A stretch of 64,000 nt of DNA from UBA8514 sp034933685 (lineage in GTDB: Bacteria; Bacillota; Clostridia; Lachnospirales; Anaerotignaceae). The notes below the pieces were generated by a model that saw only the letters and a program-made list of their open reading frames with translations, was not told where the DNA came from and searched no databases. Positions 32,730 through 41,650 of the stretch are shown here, in pieces. The stretch spans positions 124,001 to 188,000 of the forward strand of contig JAYFNB010000005.1 in assembly GCA_034933685.1 (NCBI GenBank), read 5' to 3'. Numbering within the stretch: the stretch's first letter is position 1; each line of letters starts with the position of its first letter. Made by a program: the position numbers and the translations under genes.

Positions 32730-34430
32730 TCAGCTCCTTTTTACAATGCCACTAAACTTTAGTTCTCCGCCAATAATGCTTTGCCTAGCCGTTATATAAT
32801 TTTCTTCTTGTGCCCAACTTTTGTCAGTGTTGGGATGTATATGAAAAGCTGGGTAGTCTGATGAAGATATGTCCAACCTAAGTATTTCTCCTTTTCTTAT
32901 CAATATATGCAGTTTTGTAAGCCTAATTTTTAAAGAAACCGTTGTATTTGGCTCATAATTTTCCTGCTGTGCCAAAACAGATGTAATACTGCTTCTAAGG
33001 CTATAGGCATCACCATTTTTGTTAACCAATGCAAGCTTTGCAGTAAATGCTGTATCCTTTGCCGTTGTCTGCACATCCATATGCACCCAAAAATCACTAA
33101 TAAGCAAAATATCCTCTTCAAATTTTTCGGACAATAGGCTTATAACATCTTCCCTTGTGCCAACATCAGGCAAAAGCTTTATACCCTCGGCAGTTACATT
33201 GTTTTTGTGATACATATAATCTGTCATTATAACTTCACTGCCACAGGTAGGCACTGGTTTGTTGGGGTTGTATACAAAACATATTGGCTCTTGATATTCA
33301 TAAACAGGTATATTATCAAGTTTATAATTTTTTAAATTAAAATACAATACTCTTTCAAGTTGACAATTCTCATTTTCATCCATTTCTTCCCACTTATTTT
33401 TTCCATAAATAAAGGAAATTTCAGTACCTTGGGGCAATTCCAACTTTTCACCACGCAAAAAGTGATTAAACCACAAAAGTTTTGCTTTCATAAACCGTGT
33501 TCCAATATATTCAAAAGCATTTCCCACTGGAAAATTTCCGCACAGGCTTTGCTTATGGTTAACAGGTGCTGTTAAAAACAGGCTTTTGCCCCGAACGTCT
33601 TCCTTTAGGTTGTTCCATGCCTTTAACATTCCATCAACATGAGGGTCATACCAACCAGCGTTAAAAAGAGTTGGTACATTAATGCTTTGTGGCATATTTT
33701 TAAGCTTGCCCCAATCGTCCATGTTCCAAAATTCCTCGTCACCATCGGAACTTTCAACCCAGTTTCTATACCAAGGCAACTTTTCTCCAAACAGTGTTTC
33801 ATCCATTTTTATTTGTGGTTTAAATTTTAATATCTCGTTATATAGACTATCCCCTTTAAATTCAATATTCTTAACACCACTATTGTATGCCGTCCAGCCT
33901 GCATAAGCCTCTAAATGAAACATTCTGTTTGTGTACAGCAAGTCATATCTGTATGGGCTATAGGCTTCTATATTCAAGGTTTTTACCTCTGGCGGAAGCT
34001 TATCTGCCAAAATCCATTGGTTCATAGAGAGATAAGACGTTCCTGTCATTGCAATTTTTCCATTGCACCAGTGGCTGTTAATAATGTATTTAAGTGTATC
34101 CTCTCCGTCAGCTTCTTCGTTTTTTGCAGGCACCCAATTTCCTTCACTGCCAAATGTGCCTCTGCAACATTGAGCAACACAAATGTAGCCGTAAAACGCC
34201 ATCTCAAAAAATAATCTAAGAGACTTAATGCCATAAGGTGTCCGCAAAAGAATTACAGGTAATGGGAAATATTCCCCAACAGGAAAGGCAATAGTACATA
34301 AAAGCCTTGTTCCATCTCTCATGGTTACATATTCCTCTTTTAAATGAAATTCATTATACACAGGCGCAAGCGGAACTTCATCAATAAGCTTTTTTCCATA
34401 TTCAGTTTCACAAAACTGGCTTAATTTCAT
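32730..34430 (-). CDS. CocE/NonD-family alpha/beta hydrolase (X-Pro dipeptidase type)
   Basis: Hydrolase of 566 aa. The N-terminal alpha/beta domain has the nucleophile elbow GTSYLSMNQW (Ser) and VAQCCRGTFGSEG before it. The catalytic Asp lies in a GWYDPHVDGML region and the His in APVNHKQS. The C-terminal part (about 400-560) is the beta jelly-roll of the S15/CocE family. No signal peptide. Start ATG at 34430 follows AGGAGA at 7 nt; a longer frame to 34505 would run into the upstream gene. Family members cleave acyl esters, amides or Xaa-Pro peptides; the substrate is unknown. Confidence 0.88.
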   Translation of the reverse strand: MKLSQFCETEYGKKLIDEVPLAPVYNEFHLKEEYVTMRDGTRLLCTIAFPVGEYFPLPVILLRTPYGIKSLRLFFEMAFYGYICVAQCCRGTFGSEGNWVPAKNEEADGEDTLKYIINSHWCNGKIAMTGTSYLSMNQWILADKLPPEVKTLNIEAYSPYRYDLLYTNRMFHLEAYAGWTAYNSGVKNIEFKGDSLYNEILKFKPQIKMDETLFGEKLPWYRNWVESSDGDEEFWNMDDWGKLKNMPQSINVPTLFNAGWYDPHVDGMLKAWNNLKEDVRGKSLFLTAPVNHKQSLCGNFPVGNAFEYIGTRFMKAKLLWFNHFLRGEKLELPQGTEISFIYGKNKWEEMDENENCQLERVLYFNLKNYKLDNIPVYEYQEPICFVYNPNKPVPTCGSEVIMTDYMYHKNNVTAEGIKLLPDVGTREDVISLLSEKFEEDILLISDFWVHMDVQTTAKDTAFTAKLALVNKNGDAYSLRSSITSVLAQQENYEPNTTVSLKIRLTKLHILIRKGEILRLDISSSDYPAFHIHPNTDKSWAQEENYITARQSIIGGELKFSGIVKRS

Positions 34431-34441
34431 TAACACGTCTC

Positions 34442-35365
34442 CTATAAAACCATTGCACAAATAGGTATTGTTATTAAACAAAGTATGTTGGAAAGCATAA
34501 CACATTTTGTGGCGAAAGCAGGGTCTGTGTTAAATTTTTCTGCCAAAACTACGCCGAAAACTCCAGCTGGTAATCCCCATGTAAGCACAAACACAGTTGA
34601 AAGAAGTGATGTGTCCTTCAGAATTAAGCGCATAATTACAAATGCCACAATTGGCATTATAATAAGTCTTGCACCAACTTGAATATAAACCTTTACATTG
34701 CCCAAAAACTCTTTTATCTTAATATCTGCAAGCTGTGAACCAAGCACAAACATAGCAAGTGCTCCAGACGCATCGCTAATATTTTTTACAGCACCACTTA
34801 AAAACGGTGGAAGGGTAATGTTAAATATAAAAAGAACAAAACCTATAATTACGGCAATAATAAGTGGACTAAAAAATTCTCGCAGCTGCATTTTTTCTTT
34901 ATGCCCTGCATTTTTGCTAAAAATAGAATAAACAACTGTAGACATAAAAATATCTCCGGCTATCTCCATAATTGATACATATAGCAGTCCTTCTGAACCA
35001 TAAAAAGCATTCATCAACGGGATTCCAATAAAGCCTGTATTGGGAATCATCAACACTGTGGCAAAAATTCCTTTTTCAAAATTGCTGAACTTGGCTGCCT
35101 TAGACAAAATAACCAAAATCACACCACATGCAGCAATCATTATACCTGTTAGTCCCATTATTTTAAATACATCTGCAACCATCTTTTTTGAGTATTCAAT
35201 TTGAAAAGCGTTAATAATAATTGCTGGCACAATAAGGTTTATAATAATGTTTGAAATGCATTTTGTTTGACTTTCTGTTATAAGACCCTTTTTTTTGAAA
35301 ATAATACCAGGTAATACCATAGTTAAAAGCATTGCCATAGAGGTTAGAAGTTGTGAAAACGCCAT
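34442..35365 (-). CDS. AEC-family (auxin efflux carrier-like) permease
   Basis: Membrane protein of 307 aa with about ten helices. The two halves, each with a broken helix, show MVLPGIIFKKKGLI and a C-terminal LTWGLPAGVFGVVLAEKFN typical of bacterial AEC proteins (malonate, malate or auxin-like carboxylate transport). AAGGAGA lies before the ATG. First gene of a three-gene operon with the hydrolase and isomerase. A second AEC gene is cut by the right window edge. Confidence 0.88.
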   Translation of the reverse strand: MAFSQLLTSMAMLLTMVLPGIIFKKKGLITESQTKCISNIIINLIVPAIIINAFQIEYSKKMVADVFKIMGLTGIMIAACGVILVILSKAAKFSNFEKGIFATVLMIPNTGFIGIPLMNAFYGSEGLLYVSIMEIAGDIFMSTVVYSIFSKNAGHKEKMQLREFFSPLIIAVIIGFVLFIFNITLPPFLSGAVKNISDASGALAMFVLGSQLADIKIKEFLGNVKVYIQVGARLIIMPIVAFVIMRLILKDTSLLSTVFVLTWGLPAGVFGVVLAEKFNTDPAFATKCVMLSNILCLITIPICAMVL

Positions 35366-35463
35366 TTTTATCTCTCCTTAAAATTGTGTAGTGTTCAAAC
35401 CGTATCCATAAAGTATACTAAAATTTGTCATAAAATACAATATACTACACACTATTAATCTCC

Positions 35464-35492
35464 TTGTAAAACGCTTTTATTTATGATATATT
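35464..35492 (+). promoter_or_regulatory. Likely promoter of ilvD
   Basis: TTGTAA (35464-35469) and TATATT (35487-35492) are 17 bp apart, 60 bp before the start. No leader peptide or T-box was seen. Confidence 0.5.
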
Positions 35493-35552
35493 TGTTGTGT
35501 GTGTAAAAAATAATGCAACCAAGATTTTTGAATTTTAAGGGGGAAATTTTAG

Positions 35553-37211
35553 ATGAAAAGTCATATCACAACAAGGGGTCTTGAAAGAGCAACTCACAGA
35601 GCGCTTTACTACTCAATGGGTTTAATTCCTGAAGACTTAGAAAAACCATTAATTGCAGTTATTAACTCTCAGAACGAATCTATGCCAGGTCATAAGCACC
35701 TTGACAGCATTGCAAGAGCTGTTAAGGATGGTATTATTTCTGCTGGCGGTACACCAATTGAATTCCCAACCATTGGTATCTGCGATGGCATTGCACAAGG
35801 AAACTATGGTATGCATTATCCACTTGCAAGCCGTGAACTTATTGCAGACAGTGTTGAATGTATGATGGAAGCTCATAGCTACGACGCTATGGTTATGGTT
35901 ACAGACTGTGATAAAATTACCCCTGGTATGATTATTGCCGCTGCAAGACTTGACTTGCCTACAATCATCATCAGCGGCGGTGTTATGGCAACAGGTCGTT
36001 TCAAAGGTCAAAAAGCAGGCTACACAGACCTTATGGAATCTTCAGGCTTAGTTCAGCGTGGTCTTATGACAAACGATGAACTTTCAGAGCTTGAACAGGC
36101 TGCTCTTCCTGGATGTGGCGCGTGTAACCTTCTTGGTACAGCCAACTCAATGAACTTCTTAACGGAAGCACTTGGTCTTTGCTTACCTGGCGCAACTGCA
36201 CCTGCTATGGGCTCAAGAAAGCTTGCCCTTGCAAAAAGAAGCGGTATTAAAATTATGGAATTACTTGAAAAAGGAATTACAGCAAAACAAATTATTACAT
36301 CAGAAGCTATTCACAACGCACTTGTTGTAGACATGGCTATCGGTGGTTCTTCAAATACAATGCTTCACCTAGCAGCTATTTGCCACGAAGCTGGAATTCC
36401 TTTCAGCTTTGATGAAGTAGAAAAAATTGCTGCTGAAACACCTCATTTCGTTAAGCTTAAACCAGCAGGCGTTCATTATCCAATTGACCTTGACGATGCA
36501 GGTGGTATTACAGGTCTTATGAACAGACTTAAGGGATATGGCTATATTAAAGACAACATGACAGTTACAGGCAAAACTGTTTTTGAAAATATTGAAAATG
36601 CTAAAGTTACAGACGATGATGTTGTTAAAACAAAGGAAACAGCTTACAGCCAAACTGGCGGACTTAAAATTCTTTATGGTAACCTTGCCGAAGGCGGCGC
36701 TGTATGTAAAAAAGCAGGCGTTGACCCTGCAATGCTAAAACACTCTGGCCCTGCAAGGGTATTTGAAAAAGAAGAGATTGCTGTTAAAGCAATTTACGAT
36801 GGTCAAATCAACCCTGGTGATGTAGTTGTTATTCGTTATGAAGGCCCTAAAGGCGGCCCTGGTATGAGAGAAATGCTTACACCAACCTCAGCTATAATTG
36901 GTATGGGTCTTGGCGAAAGCGTTGCGCTTATTACAGACGGACGTTTCTCTGGCGCTACACGTGGTGCCGCTATTGGACACGTTTCTCCAGAAGCTGCTGA
37001 AGGTGGTTTAATTGCCTTTATTAAAGAAGGGGATACAATTTCTATCGATATTGAAGGCGGTCTTGTTACACTTGAAGTTAGCGAAGAAGAAATTGCTAAA
37101 AGAAAAGAAGGCTGGACACCTAATGAACCACCAGTTAAACCAGGCAGCTATTTAGACAGGTATAGCAAAATGGTAACAAGCGCTATGGACGGTGCTGTTT
37201 TTAAAAGATAA
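35553..37211 (+). CDS. ilvD: Dihydroxy-acid dehydratase
   Basis: Iron-sulfur enzyme of branched-chain amino acid and pantothenate precursor synthesis: it makes 2-oxoisovalerate, the PanB substrate. It is 552 aa, the usual length. Motifs include IGICDGIAQGNYGMHYPL, VTDCDKITPG and LPGCGACNLLGTANSM with cluster cysteines, and TDGRFSGATRGAAIGH. AGGGGG lies before the ATG. It stands alone between a divergent AEC operon and an ABC-F gene, without other ilv genes. Confidence 0.97.
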   Translation: MKSHITTRGLERATHRALYYSMGLIPEDLEKPLIAVINSQNESMPGHKHLDSIARAVKDGIISAGGTPIEFPTIGICDGIAQGNYGMHYPLASRELIADSVECMMEAHSYDAMVMVTDCDKITPGMIIAAARLDLPTIIISGGVMATGRFKGQKAGYTDLMESSGLVQRGLMTNDELSELEQAALPGCGACNLLGTANSMNFLTEALGLCLPGATAPAMGSRKLALAKRSGIKIMELLEKGITAKQIITSEAIHNALVVDMAIGGSSNTMLHLAAICHEAGIPFSFDEVEKIAAETPHFVKLKPAGVHYPIDLDDAGGITGLMNRLKGYGYIKDNMTVTGKTVFENIENAKVTDDDVVKTKETAYSQTGGLKILYGNLAEGGAVCKKAGVDPAMLKHSGPARVFEKEEIAVKAIYDGQINPGDVVVIRYEGPKGGPGMREMLTPTSAIIGMGLGESVALITDGRFSGATRGAAIGHVSPEAAEGGLIAFIKEGDTISIDIEGGLVTLEVSEEEIAKRKEGWTPNEPPVKPGSYLDRYSKMVTSAMDGAVFKR

Positions 37212-37271
37212 TTATTTTATAGAGTTCCTACACAATTTCTTTTAAGGTTGTGTACAAGCTTAAATTTTTAC

Positions 37272-37316
37272 GGCAGTTGAATTTTGAAGTTATTTCATAT
37301 TCAACTGCCTTTTTTT
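37272..37316 (+). terminator. Rho-independent terminator of ilvD
   Basis: GGCAGTTGAAT and ATTCAACTGCC enclose a 16-nt loop and are followed by seven T. Confidence 0.92.
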
Positions 37317-37421
37317 ATTAAAATGAACCTGTAAGTAATTTTATATTGAAATTAACCTCTGTTCATTATAGAATAACTTCGTATGCATATTACTAATGTT
37401 GATTTTTAAGGAGTTTATTAA

Positions 37422-38978
37422 ATGAGTATTTTAAACGTACAAAACCTTAGCCATGGCTTTGGTGACAGAGCAATTTTTAACAACGTATCTTTCCGCCTTT
37501 TAAAGGGCGAGCATGTGGGCTTCATTGGTGCAAACGGTGAAGGTAAATCCACATTTATGAACATCATCACAGGCACTCTCCAGCCTGACGAGGGGAAAAT
37601 TGAATGGAGCAAAAACGTTAAGGTTGGCTATCTTGACCAGCACACTGTGTTGAATAAAGGAATGTCCATACGTGATGTATTAAAAAGTGCTTTTGCTTCA
37701 CTTTTTGAGATGGAAGATAAAATGAATCACATTTGCGACACTATGGGTGATGCTTCACCAGAGGAGCTTGACCAAATGATGGAGGAGCTTGGAGAAATTC
37801 AGGATTTACTTACCACCCACGATTTTTATATCATAGATTCCAAAGTTGATGAAGTTGGTCGTGCATTAGGTCTTGAAGACATCGGCTTTGATAAAGATGT
37901 TACAGAGTTATCAGGCGGTCAGCGTACAAAGGTGCTTTTAGGAAAGCTTTTGCTGGAAAAACCCGACATTCTTCTTCTGGATGAGCCAACAAACTACTTG
38001 GACGAAAACCATATTGAATGGCTGAAACGATATTTAATTGATTATGAGAATGCATTCATTCTTATTTCTCATGATATTCCTTTTCTCAACAGCGTAATTA
38101 ACCTTATCTATCATGTGGAAAACGCAGAGATTAACCGCTATGTAGGCAATTACGAAAAGTTTGAAGAGGTTTATGCAATGAAGCGAGCACAGCTTGAATC
38201 TGCATACAAAAAACAGCAACAAGAAATTGATGACCTTAAAGATTTCGTTGCCCGAAACAAAGCTCGTGTTTCCACCCGAAACATGGCAATGTCACGCCAG
38301 AAAAAGCTAGATAAAATGGATATTATAGAGCTTGGTAAAGATAAACCAAAACCAGAATTTGTGTTTAAAGAAGCACGTGCCGCAAGCAGATATATATTTG
38401 AAACCAAAGATTTAGTAATAGGCTACGATGAGCCATTGTCCAAACCTCTTACACTTCAAATGGAACGTGGGCAAAAACTTGCCCTTACAGGTGCAAACGG
38501 AATTGGTAAAACAACTTTGCTTAAAAGTATTTTGGGTATTATTCCGCCATTAAGCGGAACAACTGTATTAGGTGACTATCTTTTTACAGGTTATTTTGAG
38601 CAGGAGAAAAAATATACGGAAAATGTAACCTGTATAGAAGAAATTTGGAAAGAATTCCCAAGCTACACCCAGTATGAGGTGCGCAGTGCCTTGGCAAAAT
38701 GCGGTCTTACAACCAAGCACATTGAAAGTATGGTGAAGGTACTTAGCGGTGGTGAGCAAGCAAAGGTGCGTCTTTGCAAACTGATTAACCGTGAAACCAA
38801 TGTACTTCTTCTGGATGAGCCTACAAACCACTTAGATGTTGATGCAAAAGATGAACTTAAACGTGCCTTAAAGGCTTATAAAGGCAGTATTCTGCTTATT
38901 TGCCACGAGCCTGAATTTTATGAAGATTTAGCAACCGAGGTGTGGAACTGCGAAAGTTGGACAACAAAGCATATATAG
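37422..38978 (+). CDS. ABC-F family ATPase
   Basis: Soluble protein of 518 aa with two ATP-binding domains and no membrane part. First domain: GANGEGKST, LSGGQRTKVLLGK, LLLDEPTN. Linker of about 80 residues rich in charged helix (AMKRAQLESAYKKQQQEIDDL). Second domain: GANGIGKTT, LSGGEQAKVRLCK, LLLDEPTNHLD. ABC-F proteins bind the ribosomal E site and act in translation or antibiotic protection. The length and motifs are closest to the YkpA/YbiT branch, a housekeeping group; resistance is not implied. AAGGAG lies before the ATG. Confidence 0.93.
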   Translation: MSILNVQNLSHGFGDRAIFNNVSFRLLKGEHVGFIGANGEGKSTFMNIITGTLQPDEGKIEWSKNVKVGYLDQHTVLNKGMSIRDVLKSAFASLFEMEDKMNHICDTMGDASPEELDQMMEELGEIQDLLTTHDFYIIDSKVDEVGRALGLEDIGFDKDVTELSGGQRTKVLLGKLLLEKPDILLLDEPTNYLDENHIEWLKRYLIDYENAFILISHDIPFLNSVINLIYHVENAEINRYVGNYEKFEEVYAMKRAQLESAYKKQQQEIDDLKDFVARNKARVSTRNMAMSRQKKLDKMDIIELGKDKPKPEFVFKEARAASRYIFETKDLVIGYDEPLSKPLTLQMERGQKLALTGANGIGKTTLLKSILGIIPPLSGTTVLGDYLFTGYFEQEKKYTENVTCIEEIWKEFPSYTQYEVRSALAKCGLTTKHIESMVKVLSGGEQAKVRLCKLINRETNVLLLDEPTNHLDVDAKDELKRALKAYKGSILLICHEPEFYEDLATEVWNCESWTTKHI

Positions 38979-39001
38979 AATTATATTTCAAAAAAACCAA
39001 C

Positions 39002-39262
39002 CCTTGAGTGCTTTGCCCTCAGACACCCACAAGGATTTATGGTCAGCACTTTGCCTTGCAAAGTTGTTCTGCGAATAGATGGCATCTGTCTTTGCCATTG
39101 CATTGGTCAGCACTTTGCTACGCAAAGCTGTTCTGCGAACAGATGGCACTTTTTTGCCATTGCCACCTTGACCCATATAAAGCCGCATAAATATGCGGTT
39201 TTAATAAATTTTTTTGGTCTTGCTTTTTTCAAAAAGCAAGTGGGTTTGGGCAAGGACCAAGG
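39002..39262 (+). repeat. Dispersed intergenic repeat, copy C (longest, with internal duplication)
   Basis: Runs from CCTTGAGTGCTTTGCCCTC to GGGCAAGGACCAAGG. The ends are imperfect inverted repeats of each other. Inside, a unit of about 63 bp (GGTCAGCACTTTGC ... GATGGCA ... TTTGCCATTGC) occurs twice in tandem (about 39041-39107 and 39108-39168); copy D has it once. It also carries the GCCGCAT/ATGCGGTTTT hairpin. It starts 23 nt after the ABC-F stop. Confidence 0.85.
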
Positions 39263-39277
39263 TTTTTACACAAAAAA

Positions 39278-39304
39278 AGAGAGCACCCTAATCTGGCACT
39301 CTCA
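39278..39304 (-). terminator. Terminator of the 30-aa small protein gene
   Basis: On the minus strand GAGAGTGCC pairs with GGTGCTCTC (two G-U pairs) followed by seven T. Confidence 0.8.
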
Positions 39305-39309
39305 AAAAG

Positions 39310-39402
39310 TCAATTCGTCTTTGTTTTTTTATTTTTAAATATAATAGCAATCGCCGCTACTACAAAACTTAGTAACACAGCGAAAATTGACATTTCTACC
39401 AT
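39310..39402 (-). CDS. Small single-helix membrane protein (30 aa)
   Basis: Starts ATG at 39402 after GAGGGTGA. The product has one hydrophobic helix (about residues 5-22) and a Lys-rich tail (KNKKTKTN), the layout of small membrane subunits. A good ribosome site, no other use of the space and a terminator directly behind it support a real gene. It is at the end of the dnaE-pyk-rubredoxin strand, 110 nt after the 50-aa gene. Function unknown. Confidence 0.5.
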   Translation of the reverse strand: MVEMSIFAVLLSFVVAAIAIIFKNKKTKTN

Positions 39403-39514
39403 ATTTATTCACCCTCATCTTTCTCTTGCATACAGCATTTCTTGCCTACAACGCTATAATACTATTGATTTAGGTAAATAACAAGTAAAATTTAAAAAAT
39501 TAAGTTTTTTGTAA

Positions 39515-39667
39515 TTAAATTTGCTCGCCAAAAGTATCTTCATAAAGCTCGTAAATTTCCGCTGGTGTTCTTGTTTTAAGCTGTTCGTTATAAAAATCCT
39601 CGTAACCGTTTACTTCATAAAAGATTTCCAACGCAGCTTTCATGTTTTCTAAAGTTTTTTCATCCAT
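39515..39667 (-). CDS. Small acidic protein of unknown function (50 aa)
   Basis: Starts ATG at 39667 with GAGGT 6 nt upstream and begins 9 nt after the rubredoxin stop, so it is probably cotranscribed. Acidic, helix-prone and rich in aromatics (LEIFYEVNGYEDFYNEQ). No cysteines, so it is not another rubredoxin. I do not recognise a family. Close spacing and codon use like its neighbours support a real gene. Confidence 0.6.
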   Translation of the reverse strand: MDEKTLENMKAALEIFYEVNGYEDFYNEQLKTRTPAEIYELYEDTFGEQI

Positions 39668-39676
39668 ATCAGTACC

Positions 39677-39838
39677 TCATTGCATCTTTTCAAAATCTTC
39701 TTTTCCTACCTCACAAAGTGGGCAAACCCAATCCTCAGGTAATTTGCTAAAAGGCGTACCTGGTGCAACCCCGTTATCTGGGTCTCCCTTTGCTTCATCA
39801 TAAATATAACCGCATACTGTACATTCATATTTATCCAT
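39677..39838 (-). CDS. Rubredoxin
   Basis: Electron carrier of 53 aa with one iron held by four cysteines: Cys6 and Cys9 in CTVCGY, Cys39 and Cys42 in CPLCE. YDEAKGDPDNGVAPGTPFSKLPEDWVCP is the classic core (only its outline is given here). In anaerobes it feeds electrons to oxygen- or peroxide-reducing enzymes. AGGAGG is 7 nt before the ATG. It begins 11 nt after pyruvate kinase, an unusual partner, so cotranscription may be incidental. Confidence 0.95.
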   Translation of the reverse strand: MDKYECTVCGYIYDEAKGDPDNGVAPGTPFSKLPEDWVCPLCEVGKEDFEKMQ

Positions 39839-39849
39839 AAATTTTCCTC

Positions 39850-41607
39850 CTACTCCTCAGGCATACCTGAATAAACAAAACCTTTCTTTGCATCAACTGT
39901 AATAAGTGTTCCATCCTTAATTAGGTCGGTAACCCTATTATTACATATAACAACAGGAATATCAAGTGCATGTCCAACTATTTCTGCATGACTATTCTCG
40001 GTATGCTCTATAGGCCCCACTACAATTGCTGATGCTTTTTTTGCAAAAGGCATAAGGTCGTTGCATGTAGATGTGGTTACAAGTACATCACCTTTTTTAA
40101 ACCTTTTTTGTGCCTCACCATATACCTTGACAATGGTTGCCTTTCCCGCGGCACGCTTTGTTCCAACGCCAACACCTTTGCATATAACGTCGCCCACAAT
40201 TTCAACTCTCATTGTATTAGTAGAGCCTGAAACACCAACAGGTACACCAACAGCAATTACAACAGTGTCTCCATTAACAGCAAGCTTGCTTTTTACGGCA
40301 GTTTCCATTGCCAATTCAAAAACTTTGGTGTTATCCAAAATTTCTTCCAAAAGAACAGGTTTGCAACCCCAAACCAAGTTAAGCTGACGCCAAACGGTTT
40401 CGTTAAAACTGCTTGCTGCAATTGGGCATGATGGCTTAAATTTAGAAATCATTCGTGCCGTAAAGCCTGTTTTTGTGACGGTTGCAATACAGGTTGTATT
40501 AAGCTCTGCCGCTGTGGTGCATGCCGCATAACTTATGGCATTTGTAATATTTGTCTGTTCAGGTGCAAACTGCTGGCGAAGTCTTTTAATATAATTAATA
40601 CTGCTTTCAGTTGTAAAAGCAATTCTAGCCATTGTGGAAACACTTTCAACAGGATATTTTCCCTGTGCAGTTTCTCCGCTAAGCATAATTGCATCACTGC
40701 CATCAAAAATAGCATTTGCAACGTCGTTAGCTTCAGCACGCGTTGGACGAGGGTTTGACGCCATACTTTCAAGCATTTGGGTTGCTGTAATAACAGGTTT
40801 GCAAAATGCATTTGCTTTTTTAATTAAATCCTTCTGAACAAGAGGAACTTCCTCAATAGGTATTTCAACACCAAGGTCTCCACGGGCAACCATAATACCA
40901 TCGGCAACGTCAAGTATTTCTTCGATATTGTTAACACCCTCACGGTTTTCAATCTTTGCGATAATGTTGATGTCGTCACCGCCGTTTTCCTCCAACACAC
41001 GTCGTATATTTACAACGTCGTTGGCACTTCTTATAAAAGAAGCGGCGATGTAATCAAATCCCATTTTAATGCCAAATTTAATATCTTCAATGTCTCTTTG
41101 GGTAAGTGCTGGTAAATTAACGTATACATCCGGCACATTAACACCTTTGTTTGAACTTAAAAACCCGCCGTTTACCACTTCACATTCTATATCTGTTTCT
41201 GTAAGACTAACAACCTTCAGCTCAACAAGGCCATCGTCCAAAAGGACACGACTATTTTTATTTAGGTCACTCGGAAGATTTTCATAGGTAACGCTTACTA
41301 TTTTTTCACTTCCTTCAACATCATTGGTTGTAAGGGTAAATCTGCTGCCTGGTTCAAGATAAACTTTGGCTTTTGCAAATTTTTTAATTCTAATTTCTGG
41401 CCCTTTTGTATCCAATATCAGCGGTATAGGTGCACCCAATTCCTGCCTTGCTTCTTTAAGGTCGTTTATAAGCACCTCGTGGGTATCGTAAGTTCCATGG
41501 GAAAAATTTATTCTTGCCGCATCCATTCCATTTAAAATTAGTTCCTTAATTTTTTCCTTGGAATTTGTTGCAGGCCCAAGGGTACAAACTATTTTTGTTC
41601 TTCTCAT
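39850..41607 (-). CDS. pyk: Pyruvate kinase with C-terminal PEP-utilizer domain
   Basis: Glycolytic enzyme of 585 aa converting PEP and ADP to pyruvate and ATP. It has TKIVCTLGPATNSKEKI at the start, DTKGPEIRI, the active-site IIAKIENREGVNN, MVARGDLGVEIP, TATQMLESM and SGETAQGKYP. The last 110 residues form the mobile PEP-utilizer domain (ENSHAEIVGHALDIPVVI) seen in Bacillus-type enzymes. ATG at 41607 with AAAGGAGG is chosen over a frame to 41685 that runs into dnaE. It follows dnaE by 44 nt. Confidence 0.96.
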   Translation of the reverse strand: MRRTKIVCTLGPATNSKEKIKELILNGMDAARINFSHGTYDTHEVLINDLKEARQELGAPIPLILDTKGPEIRIKKFAKAKVYLEPGSRFTLTTNDVEGSEKIVSVTYENLPSDLNKNSRVLLDDGLVELKVVSLTETDIECEVVNGGFLSSNKGVNVPDVYVNLPALTQRDIEDIKFGIKMGFDYIAASFIRSANDVVNIRRVLEENGGDDINIIAKIENREGVNNIEEILDVADGIMVARGDLGVEIPIEEVPLVQKDLIKKANAFCKPVITATQMLESMASNPRPTRAEANDVANAIFDGSDAIMLSGETAQGKYPVESVSTMARIAFTTESSINYIKRLRQQFAPEQTNITNAISYAACTTAAELNTTCIATVTKTGFTARMISKFKPSCPIAASSFNETVWRQLNLVWGCKPVLLEEILDNTKVFELAMETAVKSKLAVNGDTVVIAVGVPVGVSGSTNTMRVEIVGDVICKGVGVGTKRAAGKATIVKVYGEAQKRFKKGDVLVTTSTCNDLMPFAKKASAIVVGPIEHTENSHAEIVGHALDIPVVICNNRVTDLIKDGTLITVDAKKGFVYSGMPEE

Positions 41608-41650
41608 ATTTTGCTGACCTCCTTTACTTTCCTTTATATAATCAATAAGT

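Noticed and set aside
37422..38978. Antibiotic resistance ABC-F protein
   Set aside because: Length and motifs look like the housekeeping YkpA/YbiT branch, and there is no leader-peptide attenuator or resistance context.
38988..39338. Several open frames on both strands giving Cys/His-rich peptides
   Set aside because: They are translations of intergenic repeat copy C; similar peptides arise from copy D, and they lack consistent ribosome sites.
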